A stretch of 64,000 bases of DNA, from positions 248,001 through 312,000 of the forward strand of contig NZ_BJNE01000002.1 in assembly GCF_006539525.1 (NCBI RefSeq). Reading direction: 5' to 3'. The notes beneath the pieces were generated by a model, which worked only from the letters and a program-made list of their open reading frames with translations, made no database searches and was not told the DNA's origin. This DNA comes from Glutamicibacter nicotianae. Its GTDB lineage: Bacteria > Actinomycetota > Actinomycetes > Actinomycetales > Micrococcaceae. Of the stretch, positions 7,874 through 15,950 are shown one piece after another (the first letter of the stretch is position 1; the number at the start of each line of letters is the position of its first letter). Position numbers and translations under genes: made by a program.

Positions 7874-8713
7874 CTACCCAAACCACGGCTTCTCGGCGGC
7901 GGCGAGCGTCCCGTCGTTCTTGGCCATGTTCAGCCACTGGTTCACGTACTCCTGGAACTCGTCATCACCCAGCGGCAGCAGGTAGGCCTTCTGGGAGAAG
8001 TTGAACGGCTTGTCCGGGTGCACTGCGCACAGCTCGGGATGCTCATTGGCCACCCACCGGGTTTCGGAGGCATCGGTGGTCATCACATCCGCCCGTCCGG
8101 CAATGATCTCATCGAAGATCTTGTTGTTGTCCTCGAAGCGGATGATTTCCCCGTCGGGATAATTCGAGTCTGCGAATTTCTCGTTGGTGCCGCCGATCGG
8201 GGTGATGGAACGGACCCCGGGCTGGTTGATTTCCTTGATCGTGTCGTACTTCTCCACGTTCTCGCACAGGGTGATTGGCGTCTTGCCCTCGTCCAGTGTG
8301 GCTTCGCTGTAGTAGGCCTGCTGGGCACGTTCCATGGAAATGGAAACACCACCCACTGCGATATCGCACTTGGAGAGGAAGTCCGGCATCAAGTCCTTCC
8401 ATGAGGTCTGGATGAACTCGGGTTCGACGCCCATGGACTCGGCAAGATCCTTGGCCATCGTGATGTCGATTCCCGACCATTCCCCGGATTCGGGGTCGAG
8501 GTAGGTGAACGGCCGGTAATCGCCGGTGGTGCAGACCTTCAGCGTTCCGGCTTCAATTACGCTGGCCAGCCGGGTGCTGTCGGAAGCTGGCTTCTGGTCG
8601 TCGCCGGATTCCGGGGCTGGAGCCGAACAGCCTGAAAGGAACAACACAGCGCATAGGCCCAGCAACGGCAACCGGCGGGTGATGGACGGATTCTTCAGCG
8701 ATTTGTCGGTCAT
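7874..8713 (-). CDS. Lipoprotein of the cyclohexadienyl dehydratase (PheC)/SBP-3 family
   Basis: A 279-residue exported lipoprotein; the lipobox LSGC ends at C29. The mature part has the periplasmic-binding-protein fold of family 3 but resembles the periplasmic enzyme PheC more than amino acid-binding proteins. Shared blocks are TTGDYRPFTY, TSWKDLMPDF, SISMERAQQAYYS, GKTPITLC, IGGTNEKFA, MTTDASETRW, HPELCAVHP and FSQKAYLLP. PheC converts prephenate or arogenate to phenylpyruvate or phenylalanine outside the cytoplasm. No amino acid permease or ATPase of the matching type lies next to it, which fits an enzyme rather than a transporter subunit. A solute-binding role is not excluded. Confidence 0.75.
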   Translation of the reverse strand: MTDKSLKNPSITRRLPLLGLCAVLFLSGCSAPAPESGDDQKPASDSTRLASVIEAGTLKVCTTGDYRPFTYLDPESGEWSGIDITMAKDLAESMGVEPEFIQTSWKDLMPDFLSKCDIAVGGVSISMERAQQAYYSEATLDEGKTPITLCENVEKYDTIKEINQPGVRSITPIGGTNEKFADSNYPDGEIIRFEDNNKIFDEIIAGRADVMTTDASETRWVANEHPELCAVHPDKPFNFSQKAYLLPLGDDEFQEYVNQWLNMAKNDGTLAAAEKPWFG

Positions 8714-8781
8714 AGTCCATCAATCTATAAGCCGTCCGAATCAGGGCACAAGACTTCCGGGTTTTCTTGCGGAAGCGGAAA

Positions 8782-10320
8782 TCAGCTGGCGGAAGGAACC
8801 GCAGCGGTGATGTCCAGCGCGGCCACGAGGTCCTTGCTGTGCTGGTGTTCCGGGTCAGCCAGGAAATCGTCGAGGGGGCGATGTTCCACCAGCTCGCCCT
8901 CGTAGAACACTGCCACGTCATCACTCACATAGCGGATCACGTCCATGTCGTGGGAGATGACCACGAGGCTCAGCCCCATTTGCTCGCGCAAATCAAGCAG
9001 CAGGTCCAGGATGTGGCGCTGGGCTACCGAATCCAGTGCCGAGGTGGATTCATCGCAGATCAAAACCTGCGGCTCGGTCAGCAGCGCACGTGCGATAGCC
9101 AGTCGCTGGAGCTGGCCGCCTGAACACTGGCCCGGCCTGCGATCCAGCAATTGCTCGGGCAATCCCACCTGGGCCATGGCTTGCGCCATGCGCTCGCCGG
9201 CCTGGATTGCCGGCAGCCGGTGCACCGCCGCGCTCATCGAAGTGCGGATGGTAAGCCGGGGATCGAAGGAGGAATACGGTTCCTGGGCAATGACCTGCAC
9301 CCGGGTTGCTTCGCCATTATGGTGCGCATGAATGATCCGACCGGTGGTTGGCTGTTCCAACCCGGCCAGCAGCCTGGCAAAGGTGCTCTTGCCGGAACCT
9401 GAGCGGCCCACCACACCCAGGACCTGGCCACCGTGCAGGCGCAAGCTCGTGGGGTTCAATGCTGCCGAGCCTTTTGCGCGGCGCGTATAGTTCTTGCCCG
9501 CGTCCACCGCCTCGAGCAAGCATGCCGAATCCGTCGCACGGAGCGTGCGCAGAGGAGGCAAGCTGGCTTCGACCAGCTCGCGTGTCTTGGAGTGGCGGTC
9601 CTTGGAGAAGATCAGCGCGGTAGGGCACTGGTCCACAATCTGACCGTCGCTGACTACTACAACGCGATCCGCGATGTGCTGGATGCTGGCGATGTCATGG
9701 GTAACGAACAGGACGCCTACGCCGCGCTCCTGCTGCTTGCGGCGCAGCAATTGCAGCACCTCGGACTTGAGGATCGAATCCAAAGATGATGTCGGTTCAT
9801 CGGCCAGGATGAACTCCGGATCAGCGGCTAGGGCGATGGCAAGCATGGCGCGCTGGGCCATCCCGCCGGAGAGCTGGTCCGGGCGTTTGCCGGCAATCTG
9901 CTTGGCGGGAGACAGGCCTACTTCCTCGAGCAAGGACAGTACCCGATCCTCATGCTGGCGGGCTTTGCCCCAGCCGTGGGCTCCCAAGGCCTCGAGCAGG
10001 TGCGCGCGGATGGTCAACAGCGGGTTCATCACGCGCTTAGGCTGTTGGAACAGCATGCTGATGCGTCGTCCGCGCACCGAGTCCATGGCTTTTTCGTCCA
10101 GCTGGTCAAGGCGCTGGCCATCAAGCAGGATCTTCCCCTCTACACGCAGCTGCTGGGGCAGCAGGCCGATAATCGCCTTGGTGAGCAGCGTCTTGCCGGA
10201 ACCGGAACGCCCTACCACCGCCACCAGTTCGCCGGCTCTCAAGGCGCCACGTGCCTCGGAAAGCAACCGCTGATCGCCGGAGCTGACCGAGAGATCAATG
10301 AATTCAAGTTCTCTAGTCAT
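8782..10320 (-). CDS. Peptide/nickel-type ABC transporter, fused dual ATPase (DppDF-like)
   Basis: A 512-residue protein with two ABC domains in tandem, replacing the usual separate DppD and DppF. Domain 1 has Walker A GRSGSGKT (37-44), signature LSGGM (150-154) and Walker B ILADEP. Domain 2 has Walker A GRSGSGKST (305-313), signature CSGGQLQR and Walker B VLICDES. The ATG at 10320 overlaps the end of the permease gene by eight bases (10313-10320), the same overlap as at the next junction upstream. It energises the importer encoded by the preceding three genes, which carries an iron-box signal (see 13706). Confidence 0.88.
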   Translation of the reverse strand: MTRELEFIDLSVSSGDQRLLSEARGALRAGELVAVVGRSGSGKTLLTKAIIGLLPQQLRVEGKILLDGQRLDQLDEKAMDSVRGRRISMLFQQPKRVMNPLLTIRAHLLEALGAHGWGKARQHEDRVLSLLEEVGLSPAKQIAGKRPDQLSGGMAQRAMLAIALAADPEFILADEPTSSLDSILKSEVLQLLRRKQQERGVGVLFVTHDIASIQHIADRVVVVSDGQIVDQCPTALIFSKDRHSKTRELVEASLPPLRTLRATDSACLLEAVDAGKNYTRRAKGSAALNPTSLRLHGGQVLGVVGRSGSGKSTFARLLAGLEQPTTGRIIHAHHNGEATRVQVIAQEPYSSFDPRLTIRTSMSAAVHRLPAIQAGERMAQAMAQVGLPEQLLDRRPGQCSGGQLQRLAIARALLTEPQVLICDESTSALDSVAQRHILDLLLDLREQMGLSLVVISHDMDVIRYVSDDVAVFYEGELVEHRPLDDFLADPEHQHSKDLVAALDITAAVPSAS

Positions 10321-11164
10321 GGATTTCCGCCTTGGCCTCGGTAGCAAGCACGTCCTGCCCGCCCAGCACGTGGGTGATGCGATTGCCCAGCAGGGTAACG
10401 CAGAAGCTGACCAGGAAGATGGCTGCGCCCGGTGCAATCATGCCCCACGGGGAGCGGATCGCATGAGGCTGGGCCTCGGCCAGCATCGAACCCCAGTCGG
10501 ACTGCGGCGGCTGGACCCCGATGCCCAGATAGGACAATGAGCCGAGCAATACGAGCAACAGGCCGAAGCGCAAAGCGGCCTGGGCCAGCACCGGACCCGC
10601 GACGAAGGGCAGGACATGATGGCGCAGGATGAACCAGCGTGAAGCGCCCACATGCTTGGAGGCCTCGACATGGTGGGTGCTCAATGCCTGGGCCGCCATG
10701 GAGCGCACCAACCGTGCCGTGGGGGTCCATGCCACGACGCCCACGGAAAGCACCATGGTGGAGAATCCGGGACCCATGACCGCGATGATCAGCAGCGCAA
10801 TCACGATTTCGGGCAACGCGAGCAGCAAGTCGTTCACGCGCAGGAAGAGCTCATCCAGCCAGCCGCCGCGCACCGCGCTGAGCAGGCCCAGTGCGGTGCC
10901 CACCAGCAGCGAGAACAGCGTGGTGATCAGTGCTACCGATAGCGAGAACCGGCCACCATGCAGCACCCGGCTCAAGGTGTCGCGGCCCAGGGCATCGGTG
11001 CCCAGCAAATGGGCCAGGCTGGGTGCCTGCAACCGGTCCGCCAGGCTCTGGGCGTTGGGATCATAAGGGGAAATCCACGGCGCGGCGATGGTCAGGATGA
11101 CCACTGCCAGCAATATGAACGCGGGAGGGGAAAGCAGGATTTCCCTGGAATGATTCCTAGCCAT
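10313..11164 (-). CDS. ABC transporter permease, DppC type
   Basis: A 283-residue membrane permease with about six helices. It has the N-terminal LGTDALGRDTLSRVLHGGR motif typical of DppC/OppC proteins and the cytoplasmic EAA loop (HVEASKHVGASRWFILRHHVLP). I chose ATG 11164, which overlaps the DppB stop by eight bases (ATGGCTAG); an in-frame ATG also exists at 11176. It pairs with the DppB-type permease to form the translocation channel. Confidence 0.88.
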   Translation of the reverse strand: MARNHSREILLSPPAFILLAVVILTIAAPWISPYDPNAQSLADRLQAPSLAHLLGTDALGRDTLSRVLHGGRFSLSVALITTLFSLLVGTALGLLSAVRGGWLDELFLRVNDLLLALPEIVIALLIIAVMGPGFSTMVLSVGVVAWTPTARLVRSMAAQALSTHHVEASKHVGASRWFILRHHVLPFVAGPVLAQAALRFGLLLVLLGSLSYLGIGVQPPQSDWGSMLAEAQPHAIRSPWGMIAPGAAIFLVSFCVTLLGNRITHVLGGQDVLATEAKAEIHD

Positions 11165-12110
11165 GCCGTACACCAATCCTCACATTGGGGTCACTGATCT
11201 TGTGCACCAGGTCAACGATTCCGGTCACCACCACGGCACAGGCCACGACAACCACCACGCCGCCCTGGGCTACCGGGATATCAGCATCAACGATGGAGTC
11301 GAAAATCAGCCTGCCCATGCCGGGAATGGCAAAGATGACTTCCACGATGACCGACCCGCCCAGCAACCCGGCAAACCAGACACCGACCATGGTCCACAAT
11401 GGCAGCAGTCCGTGTGGAACCACATGGCGAACCAAAGCCTGGGTGCTGCTCAGCCCGCGGGCACGAGCCGCCAGCACATGTTCAGAGTCCAGAGCCTGGC
11501 ACACCCCCGAGCGCACCGCGACGGTGAAGAAGCTGATGGGGCGCAAGGCCAGAATGAAGACCGGGAGCACCAACGAGGCAGGGGAATCGAACCCGGCCGA
11601 GGGCAGCAGCGAGAAGCGCACCGCGAAGAGCAGCACCAGCAGCGGAGCCAGCGCGTATTCAGGGATCGCAATGAGCGCATGGGTGATGGAGGTGATGAGC
11701 CTATCTGGCCATTGCCCGGCGCGGGTTGCCGAAGCGACGCCCAAAAGGATGGAGGCCACTATGGCCACCAGCAGGGCGCTGCCGGCCAAGGATAGGGTGA
11801 CGCCAATGGCCGGGAGCACCTGGTCGGCTACCGGGGTACCACTGATATGCGAGATGCCCATGTCTCCGGTGGCGAACCGGCCCAGCCACCTTCCGAATTG
11901 CACCAGCATCGGGTCATGCAGGCCGAATTGCTCTGCGTAGGCCTGCACCGTTGCCTCATCGGCGGCCCCAATGTCCATGCGGGCGCGCAGCAAGGAGCGC
12001 ACGGGATCCCCGGGGGAAACAAAGGGGACCAGGAATACCACGAAGGACGAAAGCAGGACTGATGCGCCGAGTCCAAGGACTCGGCGCACCATGGTGGCTA
12101 GAGGAGACAC
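11157..12110 (-). CDS. ABC transporter permease, DppB type
   Basis: A 317-residue permease with the DppB/OppB layout: first helix, a long extracytoplasmic stretch (FVSPGDPVRSLL to LLVQFGRWLGRFATGDMG-like), then five helices and the EAA loop (HVLAARARGLSSTQALVRHVVPHGLLP). The open frame begins with GTG at 12110, directly after the stop of the binding-protein gene. An in-frame ATG at 12092 is an alternative; neither has a convincing ribosome binding site, so translation may be coupled to the upstream gene. Confidence 0.86.
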   Translation of the reverse strand: MSPLATMVRRVLGLGASVLLSSFVVFLVPFVSPGDPVRSLLRARMDIGAADEATVQAYAEQFGLHDPMLVQFGRWLGRFATGDMGISHISGTPVADQVLPAIGVTLSLAGSALLVAIVASILLGVASATRAGQWPDRLITSITHALIAIPEYALAPLLVLLFAVRFSLLPSAGFDSPASLVLPVFILALRPISFFTVAVRSGVCQALDSEHVLAARARGLSSTQALVRHVVPHGLLPLWTMVGVWFAGLLGGSVIVEVIFAIPGMGRLIFDSIVDADIPVAQGGVVVVVACAVVVTGIVDLVHKISDPNVRIGVRHG

Positions 12111-12111
12111 G

Positions 12112-13656
12112 CTAGCTGGTCTTCGCCAGATCCTTAGTCAGCACGTAGCGGGTCAGCGGGTCCTGGACATAGCCCTGGACCTTGGCTCCCACGGCGTCGA
12201 TAGCCTGCTCGTTGACCAGCCAGACGTTCGCGGCGTCTTCGGCGAGGATATCGCCTGCCTTGCGGTACAGGTCGTGGCGCTTGGTTTCATCCTTCTCCAC
12301 CAGTGCCTGGCCGACCAGCTTGTCATAGTCCTCGTTGCAGTAGTGGCTCAGGTTGTAGCCGCCCTCGCAGGTGTAGTCGGACTGCAGGAAGCCGATCGGG
12401 TCGGCGATGTCGATCATCCGGTTGCGCTGGCTGAGGATCATGTCGTACTTGCCTGCCAGCACATCGGGCTCCGCGGCGCCGTAGGACTTGGTCACTACGT
12501 TGGCCTGCAAGCCGATCTGCTTGAACTGCTCCTGGATGATGGCGCCTACCCCGGCGAACTCCGCGCGTTCGGTGATCGCAATGATTTCCAGCGGCTTCTC
12601 CTGCTTGTATCCCGAGGCTTCCACCAGCTTCTTGGCTTCCACGAGATTCACCTGCGGTACGGCCAGGTCAGGGTTGGCCCAAGGCTCGCTCGGGGCAAAG
12701 GGGCCGGTGGCAGGCTGCGCAGCGCCCTCGTAGATGCTCGCGGCCATGGCCGGCAGGTCCAAGGCCATGGTGGCGGCCTTGCGCAGCTCCGGGTTGTCGA
12801 ATGGAGCGCGCGAGTTGTTCAGGTACAGGGTCGAGGTGCGAGGAGAATCGGCCTTGAGCACGCTGATCTTGTCATCGGCCTCCAGGGTAGCCAGGCTGGT
12901 GGCCGGGATGGACATCGAGATGTCCGCTTCGACCGTCTGCACCTGGGTGGCACGGGTGGCGCCTTCGGTGATGTAGCGGATTTCTCCGCCAGCCAGCTTC
13001 ACTTCGCCGTCCCAGTAATTCTCATTGCGGTCCAAGGTCAGGGACTGCCCGGCTTTTTCGGAGACCGGGGCGAAAGGCCCGGTGCAATGATGCATCGGAT
13101 CGATGCCCTTGCCGGTGTACGCGGCAGGGGAGAGCACACCTGCGTTCACGCTGGCCATGCGGTAGGGCAGCAGCGGATCCGCGCCGGGGGTGGTGACCCG
13201 CACGGTATCAGCGTCGAGGGCTTCGACCTTCTTGATGGTCTTGGGGTTCACCGCACGGGCCGGTGCGGTCGCCTTGAGCACATGGTTGAGTGAAGCGGCT
13301 ACGGCCTTGGCATCCATGATGGTGCCATCTTGGAATTCCACGTTCTTGCGCAGCTCGAAGTCCCATTCGGTGTCCGAGGACTGCTTCCAGGAGGTAGCGA
13401 GCATCGGTTCGACGGTTTTGGTTCCCTGGTCGTATTTGGCCAGGGTTTCCAGGCAGCCGGCGATGGAGAGCACGTAGGCGTCGTCGCTTTCCAGCGCCCA
13501 ATTGGAGACCGGGGCACGGAAGTTGGCCACGACTACCCGGGCCTCCGGGTCCGCTGCTTTCTCCGGAGCGGAGCTGGCGGAGGTGGAGCTGCAGGCGGCC
13601 AGCGCGAGGGCAAGGGCCGCGAATCCTGCGGCAGCGCTCAATCGTCCAAGTTTCAT
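12112..13656 (-). CDS. ABC transporter substrate-binding lipoprotein, family 5 (DppA/NikA type)
   Basis: A 514-residue lipoprotein; the signal peptide ends at the lipobox LAAC with lipid-anchored C22. The mature domain is a family-5 solute-binding protein (peptide, opine, nickel or other metal chelates), with typical blocks such as TEWDFELRKNVEFQDG and DRNENYWDG. It leads the operon binding protein - DppB - DppC - dual ATPase. AAGGA precedes the ATG by about six bases. A DtxR/IdeR-like box lies 50 bases upstream, so expression is probably repressed by iron and the ligand may be a metal chelate. The ligand itself cannot be read from the sequence. Confidence 0.88.
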   Translation of the reverse strand: MKLGRLSAAAGFAALALALAACSSTSASSAPEKAADPEARVVVANFRAPVSNWALESDDAYVLSIAGCLETLAKYDQGTKTVEPMLATSWKQSSDTEWDFELRKNVEFQDGTIMDAKAVAASLNHVLKATAPARAVNPKTIKKVEALDADTVRVTTPGADPLLPYRMASVNAGVLSPAAYTGKGIDPMHHCTGPFAPVSEKAGQSLTLDRNENYWDGEVKLAGGEIRYITEGATRATQVQTVEADISMSIPATSLATLEADDKISVLKADSPRTSTLYLNNSRAPFDNPELRKAATMALDLPAMAASIYEGAAQPATGPFAPSEPWANPDLAVPQVNLVEAKKLVEASGYKQEKPLEIIAITERAEFAGVGAIIQEQFKQIGLQANVVTKSYGAAEPDVLAGKYDMILSQRNRMIDIADPIGFLQSDYTCEGGYNLSHYCNEDYDKLVGQALVEKDETKRHDLYRKAGDILAEDAANVWLVNEQAIDAVGAKVQGYVQDPLTRYVLTKDLAKTS

Positions 13657-13705
13657 GGAAATCCTTCGGCATTACGTGATGGATTGGCATCTAATGCAAT
13701 AGTGC

Positions 13706-13724
13706 CTTGGTAAGCGTACCCTAA
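13706..13724 (-). promoter_or_regulatory. DtxR/IdeR-like iron box upstream of the binding-protein gene
   Basis: On the minus strand these 19 bases read TTAGGGTACGCTTACCAAG. They match the published IdeR/DtxR consensus TWAGGTWAGSCTWACCTWA at 15 of 19 positions by my count. The site lies 50 bases before the ATG, a normal operator position. It suggests repression of the ABC importer operon when iron is sufficient. Confidence 0.6.
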
Positions 13725-13872
13725 TTAGCGGCCTTGTCTTGCTGATAATTACCCCGCTTGAAAACCGGAAGGAAAGCACCCGTGCAGCGTTCTGTAAGAG
13801 TTGAAGCTGAGTAGTGCAAAGTTGGGGTGCCGTATGGAAATTTTTCGCAGATTAGGCGTCATGTGTCGCAGT

Positions 13873-15156
13873 TCATGCACCCTGGGCAAGGACACCTGAG
13901 CGTCGCACGAGTAATGCGGCGAGCCAAGCAGCAAGGCCCAAGGGGAGCATGAGGAAAAGCCAAGGCAGGAAGCCGGGGATGAGATCCTGGCCGGCCTGCG
14001 CCAGCAGCCACCCGACCAGCATGTTCCCCACCAGCACAGCCAGGCCGCCGCAGCTGGCGAGCAGGCCGAAGTAGGATCCAGTGGCGCGGTGCCCGGCGAA
14101 TTTTGGAACCAACGACAAGGCCGTGGGATGCACGCTCATATGCCCCAAAGCCAGCAGAGTGACTGCGCACAGAATGCGGATCGGACCAGTCTGCTCGCCG
14201 AAGGCAGAGGCCGGGAGGAACGCCAGCACGCCAAATCCCAAAGCGCTCGAGAAGTACCCGCAACGCAGGGTCGCCGCCGCGCCGATCCGTGCAGCGATCC
14301 AGGCGACGGGCAATTGCAAGCCCAAGGTCAGTACAGAGATCCAAGCGAATACCAGTCCCAGCCACTGGGTGGGCATGCCAGTGCGTTGCAATTCCAGGGG
14401 AATGGCCAAATAGAGCTGGTTGTATGCCAGCAAGTCCGAGGCATGCAAGGCGCAGAACGCCACGAACTTCCGGTCCGCAAGACAGCGCCGCAGGCTGCCG
14501 GACTGGTGCTTCGGCTGTGCAGGGCTTTCCGAGCGATCGCGCGAATAACTTTCCGGGGCGGGACGGCGCAAGGCTGCAGCGAGGAACAATCCGATGGCGA
14601 TGAAGAACAGCGCCCCGAAGCCTGCAACTGTTGCGAACCCCCAGCCCCACAGTGCAGCCCCGACCAGCGGTCCGGTCACGGCGCCGATCTCTCCGGTAAT
14701 GCTCAGCCAGGCAAAGAGGGAGGCCCGTTTGGCTCCTGTGGCCTGGCCCCTGTCGCGCGCGGTCTGGGCCGCGCCCACCAGGATGCTCAGGCCCGGGGAG
14801 AAGAGTGCTCCGCCGAATCCGGTGAGCAATGTGCCGAGGATAAATAGCCAGAGCTGCGGGTCGCCCAAGGACAGCGAGGCCGCCAGTGTGGAGAACCCTG
14901 CGGCGCGTACGGCGCAACCAATGAGAATCATGCGCCGGGCGCCGAAGCGATCGGCCAGGCTGCCTCCGGCCAGGAAGAGCCCTTGCTGGGCGAAGGTCCG
15001 GACACCCAGGATCAGGCCCACCGCGGTACCTGCCAGCAGGAAGTCGTTGGCTAGCACTACAGCAAGGAAAGGAACCACAGCGTAGAAACCGATATTGAAC
15101 AGCGTCTGTGTTCCCAGGAGCACCGGGACTTCGAAGCGGGGGGTGCTGGATTTCAT
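13873..15156 (-). CDS. MFS transporter, iron-box associated (possible siderophore exporter)
   Basis: A 427-residue, 12-helix major facilitator protein (MdtH-like). It has the loop 2-3 motif GGSLADRFGARRMI near residue 61 and a GGALFSPGLSILVG segment in helix 4-5. It lies upstream of the peptide-type ABC operon on the same strand, 216 bases away. A second iron-box-like palindrome (15173-15191) sits just before its GAGG ribosome binding site. The pair of MFS protein plus family-5 ABC importer recalls metallophore export/import loci, but no biosynthetic gene is in the window. The substrate is therefore unassigned; a drug or sugar exporter is possible. Confidence 0.8.
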   Translation of the reverse strand: MKSSTPRFEVPVLLGTQTLFNIGFYAVVPFLAVVLANDFLLAGTAVGLILGVRTFAQQGLFLAGGSLADRFGARRMILIGCAVRAAGFSTLAASLSLGDPQLWLFILGTLLTGFGGALFSPGLSILVGAAQTARDRGQATGAKRASLFAWLSITGEIGAVTGPLVGAALWGWGFATVAGFGALFFIAIGLFLAAALRRPAPESYSRDRSESPAQPKHQSGSLRRCLADRKFVAFCALHASDLLAYNQLYLAIPLELQRTGMPTQWLGLVFAWISVLTLGLQLPVAWIAARIGAAATLRCGYFSSALGFGVLAFLPASAFGEQTGPIRILCAVTLLALGHMSVHPTALSLVPKFAGHRATGSYFGLLASCGGLAVLVGNMLVGWLLAQAGQDLIPGFLPWLFLMLPLGLAAWLAALLVRRSGVLAQGA

Positions 15157-15172
15157 GGACCTCGGGGAACGT

Positions 15173-15191
15173 GTTGGTTCGGCTAACCGCT
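15173..15191 (-). promoter_or_regulatory. DtxR/IdeR-like iron box upstream of the MFS gene
   Basis: On the minus strand the site reads AGCGGTTAGCCGAACCAAC. The core GGTTAGCCgAACC matches the IdeR core GGTTAGSCTAACC at 12 of 13 positions, and the full 19-mer at 13 positions. It begins 17 bases before the ATG at 15156, next to the ribosome binding site. It is the second such box in the locus, which strengthens both calls. Confidence 0.55.
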
Positions 15192-15230
15192 AGCGGCGGC
15201 CTCGATATCGGCAGGGTGGACTCTCCGATC

Positions 15231-15761
15231 TTAGCCAACGCCGGTGCCCTGGGGCGGATCCTGCGCGGTGGCGCCGCGCTGTGCGATGCGGACGGGGCCG
15301 AGGAAGCTTGCTGCCCTGCGCAGGACGTCATCCATAGTTTTCAGTTCGCACTCCCAGAGCGTCAGCGATTCCCAGCCAAGTGCTTCGAGGTCCCTGCGGT
15401 TGCGTTGGTCCCGGGCGATATTGGCATCCAGCTTGGGATTCCAATAGCCGGTATTGGAAGCGGGGCGGCGCTGGCCAACCGGGCAGTCGTGGCCGTGCCA
15501 GAAGCAGCCATTGACGAAGATCGCCTTGCGCCGGGCACTGAAGACCAAGTCCGGTGATCCGGGGAGCTTACCGCCCCGCAACGGGATCCCGGGATGCAAA
15601 GAGCGCAGCCGGGCAACTTGCTGTGCAGGCAGGATGCCGTGCACGCGGTAACGGTACCCGGCGGCGTGCAGCAATCGGCGCAAGGCCAGTTCCGGCCCGG
15701 TGTTCTTGCTGGAAATGCGCGACATGAGCCGCGAACGCTGCGCCGCCGACATGATGTCCAT
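15231..15761 (-). CDS. vsr: Very short patch repair endonuclease (Vsr family)
   Basis: A 176-residue protein of usual Vsr length. It nicks DNA 5' of T in T:G mismatches that arise when 5-methylcytosine deaminates. Family signatures are seen in order: SAAQRSRLMSRISSKNTGPE at the start, the metal-site GSPDLVF with D71, VNGCFWHGHDCP with H89, H91 and C93, and the late LGWESLTLWECEL. Start ATG 15761 was chosen to include the family N-terminus; ATG 15752 is an alternative, and no good ribosome binding site is visible. Vsr usually sits beside a cytosine methyltransferase, but none is next to it here. Confidence 0.9.
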   Translation of the reverse strand: MDIMSAAQRSRLMSRISSKNTGPELALRRLLHAAGYRYRVHGILPAQQVARLRSLHPGIPLRGGKLPGSPDLVFSARRKAIFVNGCFWHGHDCPVGQRRPASNTGYWNPKLDANIARDQRNRRDLEALGWESLTLWECELKTMDDVLRRAASFLGPVRIAQRGATAQDPPQGTGVG

Positions 15762-15950
15762 AGTCCATTGTGCGCCGCTAACCAGGCCGTGCGTTGCTGG
15801 CTGGGCATTGACTGGATGGCTTGCTGAGGCCATCGGGTGAAACCTCTTGCAACGGTTCTCAAATCCTGGCGGCCGCAGTAGCTTGGGTGCTGGAAGCACC
15901 GATCGGCATTGGGCCGGTCGGGAACAGGCAGGAAGATTCGAGGGGGAGCC

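Noticed and set aside
8782-15156. A complete opine-metallophore (Cnt-like) biosynthesis and transport cluster
   Set aside because: No histidine racemase, nicotianamine-like synthase or opine dehydrogenase gene is in the window; only transport and iron boxes support a metallophore link.
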